DNA of 64,000 bases from Alphaproteobacteria bacterium (GTDB lineage Bacteria; Pseudomonadota; Alphaproteobacteria; Micavibrionales; Micavibrionaceae), in NCBI GenBank assembly GCA_002690045.1, contig NZDE01000012.1, positions 434,001-498,000 of the forward strand. Reading direction: 5' to 3'. How positions within the stretch are numbered: the stretch's first letter is position 1; each line of letters opens with the position of its first letter. The position numbers were made by a program, and so were the translations under genes. Positions 1-10,989 of this stretch are shown here, piece by piece. The notes beneath the pieces were generated by a model. That model was not told the origin of the DNA, searched no databases, and was given only the letters and a program-made list of their open reading frames with translations.

Positions 1-817
1 GCTCTTGCTTTGGTTCGGCTTTCTTCTCAGGTTCTGGCGCTGGCGCTTCCGGCTCCGCCTTCTTCTCTGGCTCAGCTTTTTTCTCAGTCTCTTTCTCTGA
101 CTCTTTCTCTGGCATTTTAAATGGCGCAGGGCATGCGTCAGGTAAGTCTTTTGTACGGCCAATGGTTTCACGCATTTCACGCGCTTTAGGAAAACGCGTT
201 TCAACTATTTCAAGCAGCAACGCATCATTTTCATGGGAATCACAACCCGCTTTTTCAAAATACCAATGCGAGCGATGTGGGCGTTCCGGCATCAAATAGC
301 GGCGCGCGTAATCCTCCAAAATACTTGCTTGCTTTTCGCTACAGAAATCCATGAATTTATCGCCTTCTTTAAGGTCATAGCCATGCCCGAAATTACAGTG
401 ACCTTTAGGTGTATACTGATCACCTGTTTGGAACTGCCAAATATGGACAAGTTCATGCATATGTGAACCAAAGCGAAGCGGTTCACCATCCACCCCATAA
501 TCGAGGGATAAATATGGGTGCCCGTAATAGGCAATTTGGTAGCCATTAAACGTTTGTGCAACTACGCTTCCACCAGGAAAACTTTTGTTTGGACCTGCGT
601 GATATTCAAGTATATTTGGGTTTATTTCATCACCAAAAATACCTGCATAATATAGTTCTGCCTGCGTCAATGCGCGCGGATTCGATTCTTTCGGCGGGAC
701 TTTTGGCAGGCCCACAGCATAAGCCGTGCATGTTGACGCCGCGAACAAACCTGCAATCACAGCCTTGGTGAAGGCGGTGGTCATAGATTTTTTATTTTGT
801 GTTTTATTATTTGTCAT
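1..817 (-). CDS. Secreted putative zinc metalloprotease-like protein (HELVH), 3' end cut by window
   Basis: The reading frame is open from an ATG at 817 to the window edge (272 codons visible). AGGAGGGG lies just upstream of the ATG. The first 30 or so residues look like a signal peptide ending near TCTAYA. At about residue 107 there is HELVHIWQ, an HExxH motif of the kind seen in zinc peptidases and in DUF4157-like proteins (HELTHVWQ). Four or five cysteines follow (for example KGHCNFGHG, MDFCSEKQ, KAGCDSHE), consistent with disulfides outside the cytoplasm. The C-terminus becomes a Lys/Glu/Pro-rich low-complexity tail. The gene starts 9 bp after the preceding minus-strand gene ends, so it is probably the last visible member of an operon with the coiled-coil proteins. 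Peptidase activity is inferred from the motif only. Confidence 0.6.
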   Translation of the reverse strand, partial: MTNNKTQNKKSMTTAFTKAVIAGLFAASTCTAYAVGLPKVPPKESNPRALTQAELYYAGIFGDEINPNILEYHAGPNKSFPGGSVVAQTFNGYQIAYYGHPYLSLDYGVDGEPLRFGSHMHELVHIWQFQTGDQYTPKGHCNFGHGYDLKEGDKFMDFCSEKQASILEDYARRYLMPERPHRSHWYFEKAGCDSHENDALLLEIVETRFPKAREMRETIGRTKDLPDACPAPFKMPEKESEKETEKKAEPEKKAEPEAPAPEPEKKAEPKQE

Positions 818-826
818 GATCCCCTC

Positions 827-1762
827 CTATGCGCTTGGTGGTTTTAGTTCGCTTTGTGGAAAATATCTTTCCCAGCCCCAATCCGCAGGGTTTTCACCTT
901 TTTTGCTGGTCCCTTCACCACTATGTTTAAATGGCGCTCTCGGTGATGAATATTCATATTCCTTACCATCACTACCCTTAACCTTGCCTTCACTTGAAGG
1001 TTCATAAGGCGCTTGTGGCGTTTGCCCTGGGACAAAAGGCGGGTTCTGCGCGGGCGGCTGTGTTTGCCCTTGGCCTTGCTCTGCCGCTGGTTGTTGCGGC
1101 TGCGCCGGTGTCGTGCCTTGTTCATGTACAGGCGGTGGTGGCGCGGGCGGTACAAATAACGCATCAAAATTTTGTGCTACTTTAAACAGCATCCATAAAA
1201 CAAAAGCTGTGCCGCCGATAATGAGCGCTTTTTTGGAATATGATTTTGTCGTATCAACACGGCGCGCTGCACGTAAGTTGTAATCACGCTGCAAACGTCT
1301 TTTCCCGCGGCGCTCTAATTCATCAGCCTGCGCGGCTCTTTTTTCGTCTATAATTTTCTGGTTATGTTCATCCTCGGCTAATTTATCAGCCAGTATTTTT
1401 GCGCGCTGACGCCGTTCTTCAGCTGCTTCTGCTTCTTTCATGGCAAGCGCTGTTTCTTGTTGGCTTAATGCAAAATTTTCATTTCGGGCAATAACCGACA
1501 ACTCACGCTGCTGATTGTTTTTCTTACGCGCACGTTCTGATTCAGCCATTTTAATGGCATCCATTTCATCCTGAACAGCCGCCATTTCGGTTTTATACGC
1601 ATTTTGTGCAACTAAATCTTGTTTTTTATGTTGCGCCTCTACGATAGCTTGCTGCTGTTCACGGCGTTTTTCACGGCGCTGCTGTGCTTCAGATTTTACT
1701 GGTACCGCGCATCCGTCCCAATCCGCTGAAACTGGCTTTGCTACTTTATCCCATTCACTCAT
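827..1762 (-). CDS. Membrane-anchored coiled-coil protein of unknown function
   Basis: I do not recognise this 311-residue protein. Residues about 15-165 are highly charged and Ala/Glu/Lys/Arg-rich (AQQRREKRREQQQAIVEAQ and similar), typical of a long coiled coil facing the cytoplasm. A single membrane segment follows near residues 180-200 (ALIIGGTAFVLWMLFKVAQ). The C-terminal 110 residues are Pro/Gln-rich and probably lie outside the inner membrane. A GTG nine bases upstream (1771) is in frame, but it overlaps the AGGAGG ribosome site, so the ATG at 1762 with 8-base spacing is the better start. The topology resembles envelope-spanning TonB/TolA-like or scaffold proteins, but there is no sequence match to support that. 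The gene lies between the 675-residue membrane protein and the secreted HELVH protein in the same orientation. Confidence 0.6.
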   Translation of the reverse strand: MSEWDKVAKPVSADWDGCAVPVKSEAQQRREKRREQQQAIVEAQHKKQDLVAQNAYKTEMAAVQDEMDAIKMAESERARKKNNQQRELSVIARNENFALSQQETALAMKEAEAAEERRQRAKILADKLAEDEHNQKIIDEKRAAQADELERRGKRRLQRDYNLRAARRVDTTKSYSKKALIIGGTAFVLWMLFKVAQNFDALFVPPAPPPPVHEQGTTPAQPQQPAAEQGQGQTQPPAQNPPFVPGQTPQAPYEPSSEGKVKGSDGKEYEYSSPRAPFKHSGEGTSKKGENPADWGWERYFPQSELKPPSA

Positions 1763-1789
1763 ATCACTCACCTCCTACACCACACGCAC

Positions 1790-3817
1790 TTAAACTTTAA
1801 GCATAATTTTGCCATCTGGTGTCTTAAACTGCTTACCGGAAGGTAGCGCCTTAAATGCCGGATCATTTGGATCCTCAAAAGTTGGAACAGCGCTTTCTGA
1901 AGATATAAGGTCTTCAAGCTGTGCCAGCACTTCATGCCCTTCTACGGCCTCAGCCGCTTGTTGATAAGCCGCATTAATCGCGTTTAATCTTTGGACATAT
2001 AAATCTTCGGGCAATTGCGCGAATTGTTCATTGAGTACAGCAACCATTTTACCATGTTGGCGCGTCAATTCGGAGCGAAGCTCGATACGCATGGCTTCTG
2101 GGTTTTTCAGTGCATTGGCCATGACATTAATCTGCGATTCATTACGCAGGCTTTCCGAACGATCTGCCGCAAAGTTATACCCCATAAACATTTGTGCAGG
2201 TTTAGAGGCTGCGCCAAAATCTGATGCAAGCGGGTCATTATCATTTGCTTTTTTCTGATTTGCCCATGGGTTGTCAGCTTTGCCTGCCAAAATATGTTCA
2301 AATTCTTCTTGTTTTTGCCCTTGGTGCGCCGCAGCCCAGTTAGCAATACTAATGCCCGCGCCCATAACCACGCCTTCGAGAAGGACAATTGGGTTATTAA
2401 ACATGGCCTTGAATACGTCATCACCTCCACTTGTTGCGCTTGCTAGTTTTGCTTCCCATACATTACGGCTCGCCTGCAAAGCATCTAACTGTGGTTTATA
2501 GCGTGTATCCAATGTTTTAATTTGTTCATCAAGATCAAGGCGCTGATTAGTTGTAGCTTCAAACATTCTTTGCATTTCTGGTGACAGATTTTTGCCAACA
2601 TTACTCAAAAGCTCTGCCTTGCGCTGTGACAAGTTATTTAATTCGGCTGAGTTTCGGGCAATTTCCTTACGGATAATTCTATCTGCCTCTGTCTCTCTCC
2701 CATCACTGAAGGCTGGATCATTATTCAAATTTTGAATCTCTTTTTCCAAACGCTGCATTTCTTCATCAACGGCGGTAATACTTGGGTCACGCGCGCCAGA
2801 TTGAATTTCAAGGATTTTCTGGTCGAGTGCATCAATTGATTTATTGATTTCCTCTTGCGCGGCTGTTTTTTCGCTAAAGATTTCAGCTTGCTTATCTGAA
2901 ATTTGATCTAGCTCCGCCATAGCGATATCTTGGGTTTGTTCAATCGAGCGTTTACCAAAACCATATGTCACGAAAATCGCATTCGCCGCGGCAATCGCCA
3001 AGCCAATAGCAGAGAATAAGGCGCCCTGAATTTTTTGCCCTTTTTTCAGCGCATCTTCACCACGTTTCATCATTTCATATTGCACATATGCACGCAGCCC
3101 CGCAACGCCGCCTGTAAGCGCAGTATTCGCTGCAATCGCCTCAGCTGAGGTTGGGTCGGCAAAGCCGTTCCAATCTTCGATCATGTCATAACTAAATACG
3201 CCCATGATGGTTGTTTCTGCGGCGAGCATCGCCCATTTTGCACGGCCATGTTGGCGCGCGGCCTTTTCATAGCTTGTACGAAGTTCAACCGCGTCTTTTT
3301 GCGCAGAATACACATTTTGTGCACCGCGGTTCAAATGATCCATACCGAGAGTAAGGAGCGTTTCTTTGGTGACCACACCCGATGCCACAGCATTGGTTAG
3401 CGTCGCATTTGTTGACACAGCCGCAGGCTTATATACGCCTGGTATTTTTTGTGACCCTGAACTTGGCACATCTGGCGCGCTGACAACTGGTGCAGCTTGT
3501 TGTTGTGGCTGTGCCGTTTCTAACTGCTCAATATCGTCCAAAGCTTCTAATGTATTTAAAGCTTCATTTAGCTCTGCATCTTCTGCAGGTTCATCTGGCT
3601 CGGCTTGTTGAGATGGCTCTTCTGCTATTTGTGCTGCCGCTTCTGGCGGCTCTATTGGTGCAGTTTCTACTTCTGCGGCAGCATCTTGTTGTGGCTGGGT
3701 ATTATCATCCCCCAAATGTGTCAAAAAGTCATTCATTGTATCGTTAAGTGCAGGCTTCTTTGTTTTTTGCTCTACCGCATCACCTGTTTCTTGATTATTT
3801 TCTACACCCTCATTCAT
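1790..3817 (-). CDS. Large coiled-coil membrane protein of unknown function
   Basis: I do not recognise this 675-residue protein. The N-terminal 130 residues are acidic and Pro/Gln/Ala-rich (a disordered, cytoplasmic-type region without signal peptide). Hydrophobic stretches occur near residues 200-220 (MLAAETTIMGVFSYDMIEDW), 265-290 (LFSAIGLAIAAANAIFVTYG) and 480-500 (IVLLEGVVMGAGISIANWAA). Between the second and third lies a long charged coiled coil of about 170 residues. The C-terminal 170 residues are soluble and helical. It has AAGGGGCG upstream of its ATG and a near-perfect sigma-70 promoter further upstream. It is 27 bases from the next gene, so the three genes from here to the window edge are probably cotranscribed. 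A role as an envelope scaffold or secretion component is only a guess. Confidence 0.6.
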   Translation of the reverse strand: MNEGVENNQETGDAVEQKTKKPALNDTMNDFLTHLGDDNTQPQQDAAAEVETAPIEPPEAAAQIAEEPSQQAEPDEPAEDAELNEALNTLEALDDIEQLETAQPQQQAAPVVSAPDVPSSGSQKIPGVYKPAAVSTNATLTNAVASGVVTKETLLTLGMDHLNRGAQNVYSAQKDAVELRTSYEKAARQHGRAKWAMLAAETTIMGVFSYDMIEDWNGFADPTSAEAIAANTALTGGVAGLRAYVQYEMMKRGEDALKKGQKIQGALFSAIGLAIAAANAIFVTYGFGKRSIEQTQDIAMAELDQISDKQAEIFSEKTAAQEEINKSIDALDQKILEIQSGARDPSITAVDEEMQRLEKEIQNLNNDPAFSDGRETEADRIIRKEIARNSAELNNLSQRKAELLSNVGKNLSPEMQRMFEATTNQRLDLDEQIKTLDTRYKPQLDALQASRNVWEAKLASATSGGDDVFKAMFNNPIVLLEGVVMGAGISIANWAAAHQGQKQEEFEHILAGKADNPWANQKKANDNDPLASDFGAASKPAQMFMGYNFAADRSESLRNESQINVMANALKNPEAMRIELRSELTRQHGKMVAVLNEQFAQLPEDLYVQRLNAINAAYQQAAEAVEGHEVLAQLEDLISSESAVPTFEDPNDPAFKALPSGKQFKTPDGKIMLKV

Positions 3818-3861
3818 TTACACGCCCCTTATTGAGATTATTATGTCAATATGATCTCGGC

Positions 3862-3890
3862 AATATATTGTATTTATGTAAAGCTGTCAA
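3862..3890 (-). promoter_or_regulatory. Sigma-70-type promoter for the 675-residue protein operon
   Basis: On the minus strand, TTGACA (plus-strand 3885-3890) and TATATT (3862-3867) are separated by 17 bases, matching the -35 consensus fully and the -10 in five of six positions. A start near 3855 gives a leader of about 38 bases to the ATG at 3817. Confidence 0.6.
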
Positions 3891-3963
3891 GGTAATCTTA
3901 ATACAATTTTAAGATTCTTTGCGTGATATTATTTCGTTTTACTAAAATACGCAAAAATGAGGG

Positions 3964-5520
3964 TTATAAAGCCGCTTTCAATGGCTGCGCACCCGCTTGG
4001 TGTGCGGCATCACATATATTTTCTTGATGGGTAAGCTGCTCTTTACTTGCCTGGCCGAAGCGTTGCGTTAAGCTTCTGAGCGCACTATGCGTAAGATGCG
4101 CCGTAGATATAGCGTCGTCTGTTTTTAAATCATGATATATTTTTGCCCAATGCGCGTTATCTGATTGTGATAATTCTATGATTTGCGCCGTGGTTAAATC
4201 TTGCGCGTAATCATGGGCGTTAATTTTCAAAGCGACCGCACCCCAGTCATCAAAATTCAAGATGATTTCACGCATAGAGGAAAAGTCAAACTTATCGCGC
4301 AAATGACGTTCAGACCATAGCTCCATAAACATGGTTTGCATGTTTTCAGGAAAAAGCGCAACTTCAACACGCTGCGTAAAGCTGAGCATTTGATAAGTTG
4401 CATTCTTTTTATACATTGTCTGGATTAGGCTTGCTTGCTTATCACCCACGCACAGATTACGGCTCAACATATGGGCAAGATATTCTGTATCATCTTGGGT
4501 AAGCGCCCCTGACAGTGGCTTCATGCCCAAATCTTGCGGCATACGTTTCGCAAATGGTTCAAACGCTTTCACAAACGCCGCATTCATGGATATCTCTGTA
4601 TACGCATCACCCGCGCCAGAAGTTTTTGAAAAAACCTGCGCAAGGTAACCGCCCTTCTTCTCCGCTGGCACATTAATCATTTTATCTGCATTTGCCGCAA
4701 CGCGCGCATTTATGGCATCACCCTCGCTGTCCGGCATTACTATATGCAACAAAGCGGCTGCGTTCTGGGCATCTTTATCATTACGGAAGCGTGCCATTAT
4801 TGCCGCCAGTTTTTCAGCACCGTCAGGACGCAATGATAATTCATGAGTAAATGCATGCTCTGTTTTATGTTTCGCAAAATGTTGCTTTTCTTTTAAATAC
4901 TCTGCTGTAATCCACTCTGGCGTAGCTTGAAACCACACAGGGAAAGCGACTTTAAAATTATCATGCACGTTAACACCATTATATAACAACGCGCCATTTT
5001 TAACGCTAACGCGGATTGGAGCAACAATGCCCTTTTCAGCCATTTGCTGTTCTTGGCGCAGATTACTGGCATCTTTATGGGTCAATGCCATGCGCGATGC
5101 GATCATCGTCCCTAACGGCACGGTCAGCGCCCATGCGCCCATGATCGGCGTCAGCAAATAAGATGCGCCTTTAAAAAAGCCAAGGCCCGTAATTATCTTG
5201 CTTGGTATATTCCAATGGGAAAAGACTTCATACGGCTTTAACAGCCAAGATTTTGGACCATTACGGGCTTTATAGTCTTCAAGCATACGGTTTAATTTAA
5301 CGCTATATTCGTCCTTGTCTGATGCATCATATGCCGCAATAAATTGTTGGCGAATTTGTCCGTTTAAGCGCGCAGCGACTTTGTTGTCTTTTCGGCGCTG
5401 TGAAAACTCAGCCATCTTGGCCTTTAGACGCGCAGGGCTTGTCAAAACCGAAAACACGGCCTTAACATCATCCATAGATTCCCGCAGGAAACCTTTGTGA
5501 TTATCTTGAGTTGTCCCCAT
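3964..5520 (-). CDS. Membrane protein of unknown function, 518 residues
   Basis: I do not recognise this protein. The N-terminal 100 residues are charged and helical. A hydrophobic hairpin-like segment lies near residues 110-150 (IITGLGFFKGASYLLTPIMG and following). The remaining 370 residues are soluble, with many short helices and no recognisable catalytic motif. An ATG at 5535 is also possible, but AAGGG lies inside that reading frame seven bases before the ATG at 5520, so 5520 is preferred. It is the first gene of the minus-strand unknown cluster, separated from the next by about 145 bases that contain a separate promoter. It may belong to the same system as the following coiled-coil membrane proteins, since all share the same pattern of a charged helical cytoplasmic region plus a membrane anchor. 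Confidence 0.55.
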   Translation of the reverse strand: MGTTQDNHKGFLRESMDDVKAVFSVLTSPARLKAKMAEFSQRRKDNKVAARLNGQIRQQFIAAYDASDKDEYSVKLNRMLEDYKARNGPKSWLLKPYEVFSHWNIPSKIITGLGFFKGASYLLTPIMGAWALTVPLGTMIASRMALTHKDASNLRQEQQMAEKGIVAPIRVSVKNGALLYNGVNVHDNFKVAFPVWFQATPEWITAEYLKEKQHFAKHKTEHAFTHELSLRPDGAEKLAAIMARFRNDKDAQNAAALLHIVMPDSEGDAINARVAANADKMINVPAEKKGGYLAQVFSKTSGAGDAYTEISMNAAFVKAFEPFAKRMPQDLGMKPLSGALTQDDTEYLAHMLSRNLCVGDKQASLIQTMYKKNATYQMLSFTQRVEVALFPENMQTMFMELWSERHLRDKFDFSSMREIILNFDDWGAVALKINAHDYAQDLTTAQIIELSQSDNAHWAKIYHDLKTDDAISTAHLTHSALRSLTQRFGQASKEQLTHQENICDAAHQAGAQPLKAAL

Positions 5521-5653
5521 ATGCACACCCTTCATGCCATAGCCTATCTAAATAGAATAAAGGAAAATAGCACAGCACTAACATTATGTCAAATAATAAG
5601 GCTTGGTGATGAATCATTATAAAACTGCATGTACAAGGCTAGAAAACGCCACC

Positions 5654-5700
5654 AAATCGATTTTATCAATTAATAACACCACATATAAATCGATTTTATC
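5654..5700. promoter_or_regulatory. Direct repeat upstream of katG, probable LysR-type (OxyR-like) operator
   Basis: The 14-mer AAATCGATTTTATC occurs at 5654-5667 and again at 5687-5700, a period of 33 bases or about three helical turns. The second copy extends into ATCGATTTTATCGAT, a symmetric site. It lies 130-175 bases upstream of the katG start. katG genes are commonly activated by OxyR, a LysR-type regulator whose sites are AT-rich partial palindromes, so this is a plausible operator. No regulator is encoded next to it. Confidence 0.4.
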
Positions 5701-5817
5701 GATACCAAAAACACGAAATTCCAATTAGATTTAAGGATTTTCTCGCTGTAACATTTACGCCAATTAGAAACATTATCATTAGAAACCTTTAAAACAAGAC
5801 CGCTAATAAACATATGA

Positions 5818-8103
<2,286 letters not shown>

Positions 8104-8135
8104 AACCGTCTAGTAAATAATTATCTAAACACGCC

Positions 8136-8166
8136 AAAGGCACGGGCTGATACAGTCCGTGCCTTT
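8136..8166. terminator. Intrinsic terminator between convergent katG and the VTT-protein operon
   Basis: AAAGGCACGG (8136-8145) pairs perfectly with CCGTGCCTTT (8157-8166) across an 11-base loop. The A- and T-rich arms make it usable in both directions, fitting its place between convergent genes. Confidence 0.75.
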
Positions 8167-8175
8167 ATAGCTTTA

Positions 8176-8724
8176 TCAAAAGCCAAATTTAGTGAAATAA
8201 AACACATAAAATATTATCCACGAGGCTGCGTGAATTAAATAAAGCTTTGGGGTACTTACAACATTTCTGAGAAGAAAGGCTGCAACATGCGTAGCGCCAG
8301 TAACCAATGTGAAGCGCAAAGCACGAATACATATACTTGCGCCAAGAAAGGCAGCAAAAGACAGCTCCAAATGACCGGCCCAAGATGCATAAATTTTATA
8401 CGGAACACCTGAGGCAATACCTGCAAGCAAAGCCGCCCATAACCCGCTGCCTTGTATTTGGACACCGACCTGCTCAATCATGGCACTATTCACTGCGGGG
8501 ACATATGCTAGCCCGAGCTTCATCTGGTCAAAATGCGCCATAGCCAGGATATATAAAACCGTGCCGCCCAATAAAGCGCCAAGCACCGTAAGAACGATAT
8601 TTATATAAGCCTCTTTCTTATCTTTAAGCACAATACGGCTTAACCAAATATCTGGTACAAGGAAGAAAAACGTTCCCTCAGCAAAGCCCCAAAGAAAACT
8701 TATGGCGCGGGTTTTTATTGCCAC
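8176..8724 (-). CDS. VTT/DedA-like inner-membrane protein
   Basis: This 182-residue polytopic protein has about five hydrophobic segments. The segment ASGVPYKIYASWAGHLELSF resembles the conserved region of VTT (SNARE-associated/DedA, YqaA-like) membrane proteins, which have been linked to lipid scrambling and membrane homeostasis. It starts at a GTG (8724) that overlaps the last ten bases of the upstream acyltransferase gene, so translation is probably coupled. Its place as the last gene of a phospholipid synthesis set supports a role in lipid handling. The family call rests on pattern only; the function is not demonstrated here. Confidence 0.55.
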   Translation of the reverse strand: MAIKTRAISFLWGFAEGTFFFLVPDIWLSRIVLKDKKEAYINIVLTVLGALLGGTVLYILAMAHFDQMKLGLAYVPAVNSAMIEQVGVQIQGSGLWAALLAGIASGVPYKIYASWAGHLELSFAAFLGASICIRALRFTLVTGATHVAAFLLRNVVSTPKLYLIHAASWIIFYVFYFTKFGF

Positions 8725-9362
8725 GGCTTAACCTCCATCTCACTTTTCAAATGCGCGAATGATGCGGCTAACGAGTCTATTAATTTTGCGCGGTCGCCAT
8801 GCCAAGTTATTGGCTCTCCAATATTTATTTCGCACACAAAGGGCACCAAAAGCGCTTCGCCGCGGGGCAGCGCCTTGCCTAGGCCGTGCATATATACGGG
8901 TGTGATTTGAACATCAGGATGCGCTTCCAGAACTTTTGTTACGCCATATTTTAATGGCGCTTGCTGTTCAGGGTCTCCCCGAGAGCCCTCTGGGAAGATA
9001 ATAACTGTATATCCCTCTTCTAATGCGTCGATAACTGGCTGAATGGGGTTATCTGCCCCGCCCTGACGGTCAATAGGTATCACGCCGATAACGTTTATTG
9101 AAAACCATGCCATCAAAGGCGTGCGGCAGAAATAATCCTTGGCTGCGACAACCTTCACCTTTGGTAAATCACAAAGCTTAAACAAACTCATTAACACCAT
9201 AGCATCAAGGTGTGAATTATGATTTGCCGCTATTAAATGTGCGCCTCTGGGCTTTAAACGTTCCATGTGACGTGCATTAAAGCCAAGGATCAACAACAAA
9301 ATTGGGCGCACGACAACACCATAGAAAAACCAGCGCAATATATTATGAATTTTTTGCTCCAT
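8715..9362 (-). CDS. PlsC-like 1-acylglycerol-3-phosphate acyltransferase
   Basis: This 215-residue protein belongs to the lysophospholipid acyltransferase family, which transfers an acyl group to lysophosphatidic acid to form phosphatidic acid at the inner membrane. A hydrophobic anchor lies near residues 10-28. The catalytic HX4D box is seen as NHNSHLDA (near residue 48) and the substrate-binding block as FPEGSRGD (near residue 122). The ATG at 9362 is 22 bases after the stop of the upstream cdsA-like gene. The set of CDP-alcohol transferase, cytidylyltransferase and acyltransferase resembles the E. coli ynb cluster, so this may be a paralogous phospholipid route rather than the essential plsC. 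Confidence 0.85.
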   Translation of the reverse strand: MEQKIHNILRWFFYGVVVRPILLLILGFNARHMERLKPRGAHLIAANHNSHLDAMVLMSLFKLCDLPKVKVVAAKDYFCRTPLMAWFSINVIGVIPIDRQGGADNPIQPVIDALEEGYTVIIFPEGSRGDPEQQAPLKYGVTKVLEAHPDVQITPVYMHGLGKALPRGEALLVPFVCEINIGEPITWHGDRAKLIDSLAASFAHLKSEMEVKPWQ

Positions 9363-9384
9363 GACTTACCCCGCTTTTACGCTG

Positions 9385-10323
9385 TTAATAATAGAAAAAC
9401 CGAACTATATGGAAGAATAAGGGCGCGCTTAAGCTTAATGAATCAATACGATCCAATATACCGCCATGCCCCGGGATCAGCGCACCAGCATCTTTAATTT
9501 TAAGATCCCGCTTCATAGCCGAAAATGTGACATCGCCAATAAAGCCTGTGAGTGCAAGCATAGCGCCAATAAACAGCGCAAATATGAAGCTGAATGGCGT
9601 TAGAAAGCTATAGAGCAATACAGACATAACCATTGTTGTACCTACGCCCCCTAGAAAGCCTTCCCAAGTTTTATTTGGGCTAACGTCAGGGACAATTTTG
9701 TTTTTACCCAGAAGTTTCCCCCAAACATACTGAGCTACATCATTCCCTTGGTTCAAAATCGCAAGGAATAAAATCAACCCCGCGCCCCCTGCGACATGAT
9801 CTTTCGTCACGGGAAATTGCATCAACATCGCAGCATGCGAAACCGCAAATACGGTAATCATCAACCCCCAACTTATTGCAGACACAGATTGCAAAAAACC
9901 GTCCGTTTGCTTAGCTAATATCAAACGAAATGGGAGCAAGAAAAACACCCATACAGGAATAAAGACGATGAACAAACCATATTGGTTAGACGCCACCAAA
10001 ACATATTGTATCGGTATAGTGAGATACGCCCAAAATAAAACACGTCTATCCGCCTTCCTTAAGGGAATAACGGAAATATATTCCTTAAAGGCCAAGAAAC
10101 TAATTAAACCAAAGAAAATCACAGAAATGACTGGCGATGATAACAGCGCGATGGAAAATACCCCAACCATCACCCACCAACTTTTTACGCGGTCAGACAG
10201 TTCTTTATAATCGCCATTTTGATTGAGCTTTTGTAACAGAAAAACAATAAAAGACGCTGCCATGAGAAGACCAATAACAATGGCGAGCCCCAAATGCACA
10301 GGGTTATCAAAAAAACGTATCAT
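9385..10323 (-). CDS. Phosphatidate cytidylyltransferase (CdsA/YnbB-like)
   Basis: This enzyme makes CDP-diacylglycerol from phosphatidic acid and CTP in the inner membrane. The 312-residue protein has about eight membrane segments, a conserved block SPNKTWEGFLGG, and the C-terminal family signature KRDLKIKDAGALIPGHGGIL followed by DRIDSL. The start codon follows directly on the TAA of the upstream gene (no spacer), so coupling is likely. Neighbouring genes upstream (CDP-alcohol transferase) and downstream (acyltransferase) act on the same lipids, and the pairing resembles E. coli YnbA/YnbB. It may be a second copy besides a housekeeping cdsA elsewhere. Confidence 0.9.
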   Translation of the reverse strand: MIRFFDNPVHLGLAIVIGLLMAASFIVFLLQKLNQNGDYKELSDRVKSWWVMVGVFSIALLSSPVISVIFFGLISFLAFKEYISVIPLRKADRRVLFWAYLTIPIQYVLVASNQYGLFIVFIPVWVFFLLPFRLILAKQTDGFLQSVSAISWGLMITVFAVSHAAMLMQFPVTKDHVAGGAGLILFLAILNQGNDVAQYVWGKLLGKNKIVPDVSPNKTWEGFLGGVGTTMVMSVLLYSFLTPFSFIFALFIGAMLALTGFIGDVTFSAMKRDLKIKDAGALIPGHGGILDRIDSLSLSAPLFFHIVRFFYY

Positions 10324-10941
10324 TTACACATCCCCTTCTAACAATGCGCCGCGCACACGGTTCACAGATGACCAAGCACACAGCAATGTTAATAGTATAA
10401 AAATCACGCCCAAGACAGCATGTAATGAAATACCGCACCCAATAAGAAAACCAATCAAGCCCGTTGCCGCTGCGCGGTCACTTTTTCCCATGGGCCCGTC
10501 ATAACGACGCTGCCCATTCATCATAAAAGCCAACAAGCCACAAAATTCGTTTAGAGCCGCTGCGAATATAAATAATGCGACAAACCATGCCGCTTGCGGC
10601 GCATAAAAGATAAAGGGAACAAACAAAACCGTGTCTGATAAAACATCCCCTAATTCATTCAATGCCATACCCAATTTTGATTTCATATTATGTTCACGCG
10701 CTAGCATGCCATCAATCGCATTGAGCCCCATACGCACAAATAGAAATGCTGGCAAATAAAGCCATAAAACTTGAATATTGAAGCATAATAAAAAACCATA
10801 ACACACGCTTAAGGCCAATGCCGTTAATGTCACGTGGTTGGCGCTTATTCCTTTATTAGCTAAAACCGTACATAAAGGGCGAAGCATATTCTGAAAACGC
10901 GATTTTAAATCATAAACACTTATCATATGTACCTTACCCAC
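10324..10941 (-). CDS. CDP-alcohol phosphatidyltransferase, YnbA-like, with altered motif
   Basis: This 205-residue integral membrane protein carries the CDP-alcohol phosphotransferase motif in the form NAIDGMLAR, eight residues, then GMALNELGDVLSD. Against the family pattern DxxDGxxAR-x8-GxxxDxxxD, the first and third aspartates are replaced by Asn, while the second and fourth remain. Family members transfer a phosphatidyl group from CDP-diacylglycerol to an alcohol acceptor, with metal bound by the four acids, so the changes may alter activity or substrate. The gene begins the lipid operon, and the cytidylyltransferase supplying its donor follows immediately. The acceptor alcohol cannot be told. 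Confidence 0.8.
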   Translation of the reverse strand: MGKVHMISVYDLKSRFQNMLRPLCTVLANKGISANHVTLTALALSVCYGFLLCFNIQVLWLYLPAFLFVRMGLNAIDGMLAREHNMKSKLGMALNELGDVLSDTVLFVPFIFYAPQAAWFVALFIFAAALNEFCGLLAFMMNGQRRYDGPMGKSDRAAATGLIGFLIGCGISLHAVLGVIFILLTLLCAWSSVNRVRGALLEGDV

Positions 10942-10989
10942 CCGTTTTGGCCATTAAAAGAACTTCTATTTCTCAAAATATAGAGCTGA

